Shown here: positions 1-6,601 of the stretch, one piece after another
Layout of the letters: every line of letters starts with the position of its first letter
Numbering within the stretch: position 1 is the stretch's first letter
Assembly: GCA_034432855.1 (NCBI GenBank)
Contig: DAOUBA010000096.1
Coordinates: forward strand, 1-26,199
DNA: 26,199 bases
Source of the DNA: DAOUBA01 sp034432855
Lineage (GTDB): Bacteria; Chloroflexota; Anaerolineae; B4-G1
Reading direction: 5' to 3'
Program-made: the position numbers and the translations under genes
The notes under the pieces: generated by a model
What the model was told of the DNA's origin: nothing
What the model saw: only the letters and a program-made list of their open reading frames with translations
Databases searched by the model: none

Positions 1-55
1 CTTCCAGGACTACCTGTGCTTTGAACTCAGGTGTAAATACTCTTCGCTTGGCCAT
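1..55 (-). CDS. IS3-family transposase OrfA, N-terminus (partial)
   Basis: Reading the minus strand from the ATG at 55 gives MAKRRVFTPEFKAQVVLE before the window ends. This is the typical opening of IS3-family OrfA, a helix-turn-helix DNA-binding protein usually joined to the OrfB integrase by a -1 frameshift. A strong purine-rich ribosome binding site (GGAAGGGGG, about 62-70 on the plus strand as CCCCCTTCC) precedes the ATG. Only 18 codons are visible, so intactness is unknown. Confidence 0.7.
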   Translation of the reverse strand, partial: MAKRRVFTPEFKAQVVLE

Positions 56-125
56 AGCATTTTCCCCCTTCCATACAGATTCTACTTGAACTATGGTACC
101 TGTCCAGTTTTTGGGGGTCACTACA
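1..125 (-). mobile_element. End of an IS3-family insertion sequence (partial)
   Basis: The segment 101-125 reads, on the minus strand, TGTAGTGACCCCCAAAAACT followed by GGACA. This has the look of an IS3-family terminal inverted repeat: a 5' TG end and a run of Cs then As. It lies about 45 bp upstream of an orfA-like start codon on the same strand, the normal spacing for such elements. The rest of the element is left of the window, so the opposite terminus and the target duplication cannot be checked. The boundary at 125 is inferred from where the terminal repeat ends and LarE-like coding sequence begins. Confidence 0.7.
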
Positions 126-959
126 AAGTCCGACCTATCCGCAAAAGCCACGCGGTTGCGCCAGATCGCTGCTTTCCTCGGCAGCGCCGCCGTGGCCTAC
201 TCCGGCGGCGTGGATAGCACGCTGCTCCTGGCGGTCTGCCTGGAAGTGCTGGGAGCCGACCGGGTGTTGGCGCTGACCGTCCACTCGCAGTTGACCCCCG
301 CTGTGGAACGGGAACAGGCGGCAAGTGCGGCGCGGCAGTTGGAGGCGCGTCAGCGCATTGTCGAGTTCGACGCGTTGCAGGAGCCGGGCATCGCCGCCAA
401 CCGCCCCGACCGCTGTTATCACTGCAAGCGGGCGATGTTCTCGCGTTTGCTGGAGATCGCGCGCGCCGAAGGATTGGCCGCGCTCGTCCACGGCGCTACC
501 CGCGACGACCTGGACGATTACCGGCCCGGCCTTCGGGCGGCAGAAGAGTTGGGCGTGCGTGCCCCGCTTCTCGAAGCGGGGTTCACCAAAGAGGACGTGC
601 GGGCCCTCTCACGCGAGATGAATCTCCCGACGTGGAACCTGCCCTCGATGGCCTGTCTGGCCTCGCGCATCCCCTATGATACGCCGCTCACGTCCCAGGC
701 GCTGGCACGCGTTGACGCCGCCGAAGCCTTCCTGCGCGATCTACTCTTTCCTCCCCGAGGGGAGATGGGAGGGGTGCGCGTGCGCGACCATTTTCCACTG
801 GCCCGCATCGAAGTGCCCGAAGCCGAAATCGCTCACCTGGCGCAACCCGATACCCGTGAAGCAATCATCCGCCGCCTACAAGACCTGGGCTACCGCTACA
901 TCACCCTAGACCTGCAAGGCTTTCGTAGCGGCAGCCTGAACCCCCTAGACAATGAGTGA
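93..959 (+). CDS. larE: LarE, NPN-cofactor sulfur transferase
   Basis: LarE is an ATP pyrophosphatase-family enzyme that adenylates pyridinium-3,5-biscarboxylic acid mononucleotide and transfers sulfur to it in making the nickel-pincer nucleotide. The PP-loop SGGVDS is at residues 37-42. Three cysteines, C108 and C111 (RCYHCK) and C188 (ACLASRIPY), match LarE proteins thought to bind a [4Fe-4S] cluster rather than the single sacrificial cysteine type. The open frame begins at ATG 93, but codons 1-11 lie inside the IS end (to 125). No ribosome binding site precedes this ATG, so the native start has probably been lost or replaced. Residues about 218-226 hold an unusual LFPPRGEMGG stretch from a GC-rich in-frame insert. 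The stop overlaps larB by 8 bp. Confidence 0.88.
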   Translation: MVPVQFLGVTTKSDLSAKATRLRQIAAFLGSAAVAYSGGVDSTLLLAVCLEVLGADRVLALTVHSQLTPAVEREQAASAARQLEARQRIVEFDALQEPGIAANRPDRCYHCKRAMFSRLLEIARAEGLAALVHGATRDDLDDYRPGLRAAEELGVRAPLLEAGFTKEDVRALSREMNLPTWNLPSMACLASRIPYDTPLTSQALARVDAAEAFLRDLLFPPRGEMGGVRVRDHFPLARIEVPEAEIAHLAQPDTREAIIRRLQDLGYRYITLDLQGFRSGSLNPLDNE

Positions 960-1716
960 TGATCCAATGAACCAACCAACCAACCAACTAACTAACCAAC
1001 CAGCCAACCAACCAGCCGAATGGCGCCAATTTGCCACCCCGGATTTCGACCGCGCGCATCGCAAAGGCGTCCCCGAGGTCATTCTGGCCGATTGCAAGAC
1101 CGTCGAACAAAGCCTGAGAATCGCCCGTGCCTTCCTCGAACGGACCGGGCGGGCTATCCTCAGCCGGGTGGGGCCGGAATTGGAGGCGCGGCTGTGTGAC
1201 GAATTCGCGGCAGAAGTGGATATCGAGTGGATCGCTCCCGCGCGAGCCGTCGTACTCCGCCGCCCCGATTCCGTGCGGCCACAGACCGGCGGGCGGGTCG
1301 GTGTCATCACCGCCGGCACCTCCGACATTCCGGTTGCCGAAGAAGCCGCGCTCTTGTGCCGCGAGATGGGCTGTGAAGTGCACACGGTCTACGATGTAGG
1401 CGTGGCGGGCCTCCACCGGCTGTTTGAACCATTGCGCACGCTGCTCGATGAACATCGCGTGGACGTGCTGATCGTGGCCGCAGGAATGGACGGCGCGCTC
1501 CCTTCCGTCGTTGCCGGCCTGGTGGATGTGCCGGTCATCGGCCTGCCGACCTCCGTCGGCTATGGCTTCGGCGGGGATGGCATTGCCGCGCTCTACTCTA
1601 TGCTCCAGACCTGTGCCCCAGGGCTTGCCGTCGTCAACATTGACAACGGCATCGGCGCCGCTGCCGTCGCCGGCCTCATCGCCAACCGCATGGCTGCGGA
1701 GAGAGCGAAACGATGA
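952..1716 (+). CDS. larB: LarB, pyridinium-3,5-biscarboxylate mononucleotide synthase
   Basis: LarB carboxylates and hydrolyses nicotinic acid adenine dinucleotide to pyridinium-3,5-biscarboxylic acid mononucleotide, the first step of NPN synthesis. The family core is present: FDRAHRKGVPEV (about 32-43) and a PurE-like Rossmann domain with GRVGVITAGTSD (114-125), AGMDGALPSVVAG (177-189) and PTSVGYG (199-205). The N-terminus is odd: residues 6-22 are a low-complexity NQPTNQLTNQPANQPA run encoded by a tetranucleotide repeat. It stands where most LarB proteins have a short helical segment. ATG 952 overlaps the larE stop; ATG 967 is an alternative start. The 3' end overlaps larC by ATGA, indicating translational coupling. 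Confidence 0.92.
   Translation: MSDDPMNQPTNQLTNQPANQPAEWRQFATPDFDRAHRKGVPEVILADCKTVEQSLRIARAFLERTGRAILSRVGPELEARLCDEFAAEVDIEWIAPARAVVLRRPDSVRPQTGGRVGVITAGTSDIPVAEEAALLCREMGCEVHTVYDVGVAGLHRLFEPLRTLLDEHRVDVLIVAAGMDGALPSVVAGLVDVPVIGLPTSVGYGFGGDGIAALYSMLQTCAPGLAVVNIDNGIGAAAVAGLIANRMAAERAKR
970..1017 (+). repeat. Tetranucleotide (AACC-type) repeat at the 5' end of larB
   Basis: Twelve consecutive 4-bp units run from 970 to 1017. They are four perfect AACC, two AACT, two AACC, AGCC, two AACC and AGCC. The tract is translated as the Asn/Gln/Pro/Thr-rich start of LarB. A change of one unit would shift the larB frame relative to both ATG candidates. Confidence 0.95.
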
Positions 1717-2882
1717 AGGCCCTTTATCTCGACCTCTTTTCCGGCGCCAGCGGCGATATGCTGCTGGGCGCACTCATAGACCTGGGCCTGCCCCTGGATG
1801 ACCTGAAAGCCGATCTCGCCCGCATGGCCCTCTCCGGCTACGAACTGGAGAGCGAACGTCAGGTACGCCATGGCCTCAGTGGCACCCAATTGCGCGTGCG
1901 CGATGTGGCGCAGGAACACCCGGCCCGCCATTTGCGCGACGTGCGCCGCCTGATCGCGGAGAGCACGTTATCAGAAAAGGTGAAGAAAACCTCTATCGCC
2001 GTCTTCGAGCGGCTGGCGTGGGCCGAGGCGCACATCCACGGCGTTCTCGTGGACGAGATCCACTTCCACGAACTGGGCGCGGTGGATAGCCTGATAGACA
2101 TCGTGGGATTCATCGCGGGGCTGGAGCGGCTGGGCGTGGAGCGCGTCTTTGCCTCGCCGGTGCCCTTGGGCAGCGGGACGATCCAGACCGAGCATGGGCT
2201 TCTGCCGGTGCCGGCCCCGGCGACGCTCGCGCTCCTTGCCGAAGTAGGTGCCCCCACCTGCCCGCACCCGGCACAGACGGAAATCGTCACCCCCACCGCC
2301 GCTGCAATCCTGGCGGAACTGGCAACCTTTGCCTACCCACCGATGCGCGTGCATGCCGTCGGTTACGGCTTTGGGCAGAAAGAGTTCCCCTGGGCCAACG
2401 CCGTGCGAGCCTGGCTGGGCCAGGCGGAGGATGCAGGCGCCGGGCAGGATCAGGTCACGCTGCTGGAATGCAACCTCGACGACGCAACCGGCGAGACGCT
2501 GGGTTATGCAATGGAGCAACTTTTCGCTGCCGGCGCGCTCGACGTGTGGTTCATCCCTGTGCAGATGAAGAAGAACCGCCCCGGAGTTCTCCTCTCCGCG
2601 TTGGCGCGTCCCGAGCAGGCCGGCGTACTGGCGCAGGTGATCCTGCGCGAGACCCCCACGCTGGGACTGCGGATGTCGCTCGTGGAGCGCGTCGTCGCCG
2701 AACGGCGCGCGCGCGAGGTCGAAACCCCCTGGGGGAAAGTGCGGGTCAAGGAAAAGTGGCTGGCGGGGGAGCGCGTCGCCGTCTCGCCGGAGTACGAGGA
2801 TTGCGCCCGCATCGCCCGCGAACAGGGCATACCATTGCAACAGATATTAGAGGCGACCCTTGTGGTCGCCCAACCCTTGTAA
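1713..2882 (+). CDS. larC: LarC, nickel insertase (CTP-dependent cyclometallase)
   Basis: LarC inserts nickel into the bisthiocarboxylated pyridinium mononucleotide, the last step of NPN synthesis. The 389-residue frame starts MKALYLDLFSGASGDM, the family's conserved opening. It carries the His-rich HIHGVLVDEIHFHELGAVD region at about residues 109-127 and LECNLDDATGE at about 251-261. In Lactiplantibacillus the product is made by ribosomal frameshifting from larC1/larC2; here it is one uninterrupted frame of about normal length. It overlaps larB by ATGA. Its last codons (ATLVVAQPL) and its stop at 2880-2882 fall inside a 17-bp repeat array, so the original C-terminus may have been changed. 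No larA (lactate racemase) is in the window, so the cofactor's client enzyme is unknown. Confidence 0.93.
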   Translation: MKALYLDLFSGASGDMLLGALIDLGLPLDDLKADLARMALSGYELESERQVRHGLSGTQLRVRDVAQEHPARHLRDVRRLIAESTLSEKVKKTSIAVFERLAWAEAHIHGVLVDEIHFHELGAVDSLIDIVGFIAGLERLGVERVFASPVPLGSGTIQTEHGLLPVPAPATLALLAEVGAPTCPHPAQTEIVTPTAAAILAELATFAYPPMRVHAVGYGFGQKEFPWANAVRAWLGQAEDAGAGQDQVTLLECNLDDATGETLGYAMEQLFAAGALDVWFIPVQMKKNRPGVLLSALARPEQAGVLAQVILRETPTLGLRMSLVERVVAERRAREVETPWGKVRVKEKWLAGERVAVSPEYEDCARIAREQGIPLQQILEATLVVAQPL

Positions 2883-2920
2883 TCGCCCGACCCTGTGGTC
2901 GCCCCACCCTTATGGTCACC
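2852..2920 (+). repeat. Tandem 16-17-bp palindromic repeats at the larC 3' end
   Basis: Four degenerate units of 16-17 bp lie at 2854-2870, 2871-2887, 2888-2903 and 2904-2920. The first, with flanking bases, forms a perfect stem: GGCGACC at 2852-2858 pairs with GGTCGCC at 2864-2870. The array fills the gap between the convergent larC and galK genes and includes the larC stop. It could act as a bidirectional hairpin or REP-like element; no T-run follows it. Confidence 0.8.
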
Positions 2921-2923
2921 ACC

Positions 2924-4069
2924 TCATACCCTCTTCACTCCATCTGCCGCCTGGCAGACGTAGACCTCCGGCTGGCGACCGAACGCCTTCTCGTATGCCG
3001 CCGCAACCTGCGCCTGGAAATTCGGCACGGCCTCCGTGGCGACGAGCGAGACGGTGCAACCACCGAAACCCGCGCCGGTCAGCCGTGAGCCGTAACACCC
3101 CTCCACCCTCCAGGCCGCCTCGACCAGTACATCCAACTCCGGCGAACTGACCTCGTAATCATCGCGCAGACTGACGTGGCCGGCCCGCATCAGCGCGCCC
3201 ACCGTCACCAGGTCCCCCCTTTGTAGCGCCTCTTTGACCTGAAACACCCGCGCGTTATCGGAGATGACGTGGCGCGCGCGCCGGTAGATGACCTCCGGCA
3301 GGCGCTTCTTCAACCGCTCCAGGTCGCCGAGGGTGACGTCGCGCAAGGCGCGGATGCCGGGGAGATCGGCGCTGAGGAGCTGCACCGCCCGCTCGCATTG
3401 GCTGCGCCGCACGTTATACTCCGAAGCAGCCAACTGCCGTCGCACCCCCGTATCTGCCACCACGATGGCAACTCCCTTGGGCAGCGGCACGGTCTCCGTC
3501 TCCAACGTACGGCAGTCCAACAGCAGCGCGTGTCCTTTGACGCCCAGCGCGCTGGCCATCTGATCCATGATGCCGCAGTTGACCCCGACGTAGACGTTCT
3601 CCGCCCGCTGGCAGGTCAACGCCAGGTCACGCCGGCTGAGCCGGAAGCCGGAGAGCCGCTGCCAGGTATAGGCGAAGGCCACCTCGACCGCCGCCGACGA
3701 CGAAAGCCCCGATCCCACCGGCACGTTCGAGGCCAGCACCGCCTCCATCCCCGCCAGATTCAGCCCTCGTTCCTGCAAGGCCCAGGCAACGCCACGGGGA
3801 TAGTCGGCCCAGTTGCCATCCGAGGGCGGGACGTTTTCGAGCGAAAAGGTCACGCCGCTCCCCATATCCAGCGCATACACGCGTGCCTCGCGTTCCCTGA
3901 TGGGTGCGGCGGCGATCCAGGCCGCGCGGTCGAGCGCTACTGGCAGGACGTAGCCGTCGTTATAGTCGGTATGCTCGCCGATCAGGTTGACCCGGCCCGG
4001 GGCGCGCACCACGACCTGGGGCTCGCGTCCAAAGCGCGTCCGGAAAGCGGATGTCACGTTATCCTGCAT
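2924..4069 (-). CDS. galK: Galactokinase
   Basis: A GHMP-family kinase that phosphorylates galactose to galactose-1-phosphate in the Leloir pathway. From ATG 4069 it has 381 residues. Motifs: RAPGRVNLIGEHTDYNDGYV (23-41 region, galactokinase signature), the ATP-binding PVGSGLSSSAAVE (117-129), CGIMDQMAS with the catalytic Asp near 159, and the third GHMP motif SRLTGAGFGG (about 348-357). ATG 4069 is chosen over an upstream in-frame ATG at 4129 because a GGAGGA site sits 6-7 bp before it and the family begins here. The start overlaps the end of the upstream helicase-like gene by 11 bp, suggesting co-transcription. No other galactose genes are in view. Confidence 0.95.
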   Translation of the reverse strand: MQDNVTSAFRTRFGREPQVVVRAPGRVNLIGEHTDYNDGYVLPVALDRAAWIAAAPIREREARVYALDMGSGVTFSLENVPPSDGNWADYPRGVAWALQERGLNLAGMEAVLASNVPVGSGLSSSAAVEVAFAYTWQRLSGFRLSRRDLALTCQRAENVYVGVNCGIMDQMASALGVKGHALLLDCRTLETETVPLPKGVAIVVADTGVRRQLAASEYNVRRSQCERAVQLLSADLPGIRALRDVTLGDLERLKKRLPEVIYRRARHVISDNARVFQVKEALQRGDLVTVGALMRAGHVSLRDDYEVSSPELDVLVEAAWRVEGCYGSRLTGAGFGGCTVSLVATEAVPNFQAQVAAAYEKAFGRQPEVYVCQAADGVKRV

Positions 4070-5819
4070 GGGATTCCTCCAAAGCGACAATATCGGGCAG
4101 CAGGCCCATCTCGCCCAAGGCGGGAACAAGACGCGGCCAATCCCGCGCGTTCACCAACGCCACGGTCGGCCCAACCTGCTCGCGGATGAAGCGGCGAGTC
4201 GGTGGCGCGGAGACGACCTGTGCCATCAACTCTTCGCTGGAAAGGCGCAGCAGCACGGCCCGTTCGATACGCGCTTCGGCTCCGCGCACCTCCCAGCGCT
4301 TTAGCGCCGCTTCGACAAAGCGTGGCAAGGGTGTCCCCGTGGCCCTGCCCAGGAAATCGAGCACGCGCGCCACAGAAATGCCCTGCCGCCGTGCGCGTTC
4401 CAACGAAGCGGGCGTGATGCGGTACACAAAATGATCCTCCACAGTTGCGCACCAATCGGCCACGCGCGACAATTGAAAACGCTCGTAGCGCCGCGCCGGC
4501 GGTACCACCACCGTGAAATCGGCCCGCACCTGTAGGGGCAGGGCTTGTCCCTGTCCCAGGGCTTGTCCCTGCTCCGCCTGCCCTCTCCCCTCGGATTCAT
4601 CCGCCAGGCCGAGAAAGGTGCCCCCCGCCGGGGTCAGGCGGAACACGGTCGGCGGACTGCCCAGGTCAACCAGCCCAAGCCAGGACATGGGTCCTGTGAG
4701 CCAATAGCGGATGAGCGCCCCCTCGACCGCATCCCAACTCTCGAAGCCGGAGAGGTACGCGCCGGTGGCGGCGTCGCGGATGTACCAGGTCGTGTAATCG
4801 CCGCCGGGCCGCTGAAAGTCGGGGTCGGCCTGTTTGATCGCGGCGACAAAGTCGTCGAGGCCGTACCACTCTCCCGGCGTGCATGCCTGCAGGTGACGCA
4901 GGATCGCCTGGCGCGCCAGCAGCGGATCGTTGCGCCAGGCACCGGTCTCCTCCGGCCGGAGGGTGGGAACGTGGAAGAGATCGTTCCAGGTCGGATCGTC
5001 GCGCCAGGCAGCGGCCAGCGTCTCGCGTTGTTGTACACCTGGCGATTGTAGCCAGGCGGTCACCGGGGCCGGCTCTGGGCGCACGCGGCCAGAATCGCCA
5101 GCGCGCAGCCAGCCCAGGCGCCGCACCAGATGGCGCATCCAGGCCAGCCGGGCCGGATCGGGATCGCGGAGTTGACGGGCCAGGCGGGCTGTATGGCCAG
5201 GGGGCCAGTTGCCATCGGCATCTGGGCGCACCTGCTCATTCTGCAAGTAGACCAGCAGTGTGCAGATGTCGTCGAGCAACGCCTCGCCGTCGGCGCGTAT
5301 CTTGGACGGCGCCGGCGCCGTTTCGAGCGCGAGAGTCTGTGGCGGGGTTGGGGGTACGGGGAGATGAGCAAGCAGTTCGGGCGGGACAAAGACGACTTCA
5401 TAGGCCCCTGCCGCTCCCTGCTCGAAAGCGCGGTAAATGAAGCCGCTATACCACAGTCCTTCGGCGGGAGAGATAGGCGCCAGCCACGGCTGCTCACGTT
5501 CCATCCGCGCCGGCCCCATCGTGCGGATCTCGCCCCAATCGCGGGTAAAGGCCAGGAATGGCATCTTGCCCCCGATGGTCAGGAGTTTCTCCAGTGCCCG
5601 GCGCGGCCCGGTCGCCAGCGTCTCCCACGCGCGTGTGACCGCCTCGGGGCCAGCCATCGCCTCGGCCAGGGCTGCGGCGGCGTCGCGTTGGCGGCCCGCC
5701 GTCAACTCCACGTCCCAAAAGCGCGCGATGGCCCGCAGATGGACGAGGTCAATATCCAGGAGGCACTGTTGGAGCGAGCGCACAACCTGCATTATAGCCG
5801 AACCGTCTTGAGACTGCAA
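4059..5819 (-). CDS. Helicase_C_3 / XPB-N-terminal-like domain protein
   Basis: A 586-residue protein that appears to belong to the Helicase_C_3 (XPB/Ssl2 N-terminal-like) family of actinobacteria and Chloroflexota. It has no Walker motifs and so is not itself a helicase motor. The C-terminal part is the best match: about 425-580, from VRADFTVVVPPARRYERFQL through HFVYRITPASLERA to an RRFIREQVGPT segment. The N-terminal half is helical, with Pro/Gln-rich linkers. The stretch at about 410-424 (AEQGQALGQGQALP) is encoded by two tandem copies of a 15-bp palindromic repeat and looks like an in-frame insertion. Start at ATG 5819; ATG 5792 (MQVVRSLQQ) is an alternative. It overlaps galK downstream. 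Its role is unknown. Confidence 0.7.
   Translation of the reverse strand: MQSQDGSAIMQVVRSLQQCLLDIDLVHLRAIARFWDVELTAGRQRDAAAALAEAMAGPEAVTRAWETLATGPRRALEKLLTIGGKMPFLAFTRDWGEIRTMGPARMEREQPWLAPISPAEGLWYSGFIYRAFEQGAAGAYEVVFVPPELLAHLPVPPTPPQTLALETAPAPSKIRADGEALLDDICTLLVYLQNEQVRPDADGNWPPGHTARLARQLRDPDPARLAWMRHLVRRLGWLRAGDSGRVRPEPAPVTAWLQSPGVQQRETLAAAWRDDPTWNDLFHVPTLRPEETGAWRNDPLLARQAILRHLQACTPGEWYGLDDFVAAIKQADPDFQRPGGDYTTWYIRDAATGAYLSGFESWDAVEGALIRYWLTGPMSWLGLVDLGSPPTVFRLTPAGGTFLGLADESEGRGQAEQGQALGQGQALPLQVRADFTVVVPPARRYERFQLSRVADWCATVEDHFVYRITPASLERARRQGISVARVLDFLGRATGTPLPRFVEAALKRWEVRGAEARIERAVLLRLSSEELMAQVVSAPPTRRFIREQVGPTVALVNARDWPRLVPALGEMGLLPDIVALEESHAG
4539..4571 (-). repeat. Two tandem 15-bp palindromic repeats inside a coding region
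   Basis: CAGGGCTTGTCCCTG occurs at 4539-4553 and again at 4557-4571. Each copy is self-complementary (CAGGG/CCCTG around CTTGT). They are preceded by TGTAGGGG and lie in frame within the Helicase_C_3 gene, encoding a Gly-Gln-rich linker. The form resembles the intergenic units at 2852-2920. Confidence 0.9.
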
Positions 5820-5827
5820 GGCCGGGG

Positions 5828-5855
5828 TTGCATATTCAGGTGAAGGGATTATAAT
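5828..5855 (+). promoter_or_regulatory. Possible sigma-70-type promoter upstream of the DUF1232 gene
   Basis: TTGCAT (5828-5833) and TATAAT (5850-5855) are separated by 16 bp. The -10 is perfect and the -35 has four of six matches. It would give a leader of about 225 nt across the palindrome cluster before the DUF1232 gene, which lowers confidence. Confidence 0.35.
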
Positions 5856-5897
5856 CAGCAGGTAACTATTCAGGGCCGATTGAAATCGCCCTATTTA

Positions 5898-6018
5898 GGC
5901 GCTTCGCGCCAGGTGTCGGCCTGCGCCGACACTGCCCGGTGGTGCAGCAAGGAGCGGGTCGGCGAAGGCCGACCAATGGCCGCAGGCCCAAAAGGGGGTT
6001 ACGGGGGAGGCGCGCCTC
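5898..6018. repeat. Cluster of short perfect palindromes
   Basis: Four stem-forming sequences lie close together: GGCGC-TTC-GCGCC (5898-5910), GTCGGC-CTGC-GCCGAC (5915-5930), GGTCGGC-GAAG-GCCGACC (5957-5974) and the loopless GAGGCGCGCCTC (6007-6018, extended by flanking Gs and Cs). They occupy the 269-bp gap between the helicase-like gene and the DUF1232 gene. The trailing CCCCCTACAGTCACCACC resembles the end of the larC-galK repeat array. Confidence 0.75.
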
Positions 6019-6088
6019 GCCCCCTACAGTCACCACCTTAATGGTTACATCAGCAGCAGCCCGGACCATTTGCAGAAGGAGTAGAGCG

Positions 6089-6547
6089 ATGAGCCAAGAT
6101 CAGCACCCAATGACCGTTCGCCCTCAGGACCCCAACGCGCTGGTGGCGTGGATCCAGGACGTGGTGCGTCAGGCACGGCTGGCCTGGCGGCTGTTCTGGG
6201 ATCGGCGCGTGCCGTGGTGGACCAAGTTGATCCCCCCGCTGGCGTTGGCTTACGTGGTTCTCCCCTTTGAGATCCTCCCGGACCTGGTGCTTGGCTTCGG
6301 CCAACTGGACGACATTGCCATTCTGTTGATCGGCACCAAATTATTCATCGAGTTATCCCCGCCTGACGTCGTGCGCGAACACCTGCGGGCGCTCGGCGCG
6401 CATATCCAGGAATGGCGTGTGGTGGAGAAGGGCGGGCCCCCCGTGGTCGTCGAAGGGGAGTATAAACCGGTGGAGGGGGCGGAAGCGTCACCAGCCGAGG
6501 TGGTAGAGGCGGAAGAGGAAACGTATACGCCCACTGGACAAGTCTAG
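6089..6547 (+). CDS. DUF1232 (YkvA-like) small membrane-associated protein
   Basis: A 152-residue protein with the DUF1232 core: a hydrophobic stretch at about 47-87 reading VVLPFEILPDLVLGFGQLDD, matching the family pattern P-x-D-x-x-P-D followed by G-x-x-DD. The tail (115-152) is acidic and low complexity (EEETY). The start is ATG 6089, with an AGAAGGAG site at about 6074-6081. The open frame continues upstream without ribosome binding sites through repeat sequence and is not used. The family's function is not established; in some bacteria members are small membrane proteins. Confidence 0.8.
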   Translation: MSQDQHPMTVRPQDPNALVAWIQDVVRQARLAWRLFWDRRVPWWTKLIPPLALAYVVLPFEILPDLVLGFGQLDDIAILLIGTKLFIELSPPDVVREHLRALGAHIQEWRVVEKGGPPVVVEGEYKPVEGAEASPAEVVEAEEETYTPTGQV

Positions 6548-6563
6548 TCAAAGCGGCTATAAT
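6535..6563 (+). promoter_or_regulatory. Sigma-70-type promoter for the zinc-ribbon/TPR protein
   Basis: TGGACA (6535-6540), a 17-bp spacer and a perfect TATAAT (6558-6563). It starts inside the last codons of the DUF1232 gene and lies 38 bp before the next start codon, which has its own GAGGAG ribosome binding site. Confidence 0.7.
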
Positions 6564-6601
6564 CAGTGCCGTTTTTTTGATCTGTCCGGTAGAGAGGAGC
6601 G

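Noticed and set aside
945..1773. Long antisense frames over larB (146 and 261 codons)
   Set aside because: They are complementary to a clearly conserved LarB, have no family resemblance and start in the GGTT repeat; they are a product of high GC content.
1713..2882. Programmed frameshift in larC as in lactobacilli
   Set aside because: The gene is one continuous 389-codon frame covering both halves.
2854..2920. CRISPR array
   Set aside because: Units of 16-17 bp are directly adjacent with no spacers, and no cas genes are in the window.
4070..4129. galK start at 4129
   Set aside because: It would overlap the upstream gene by 71 bp and adds a Trp/Cys-rich extension not typical of the family; ATG 4069 has a strong GGAGGA.
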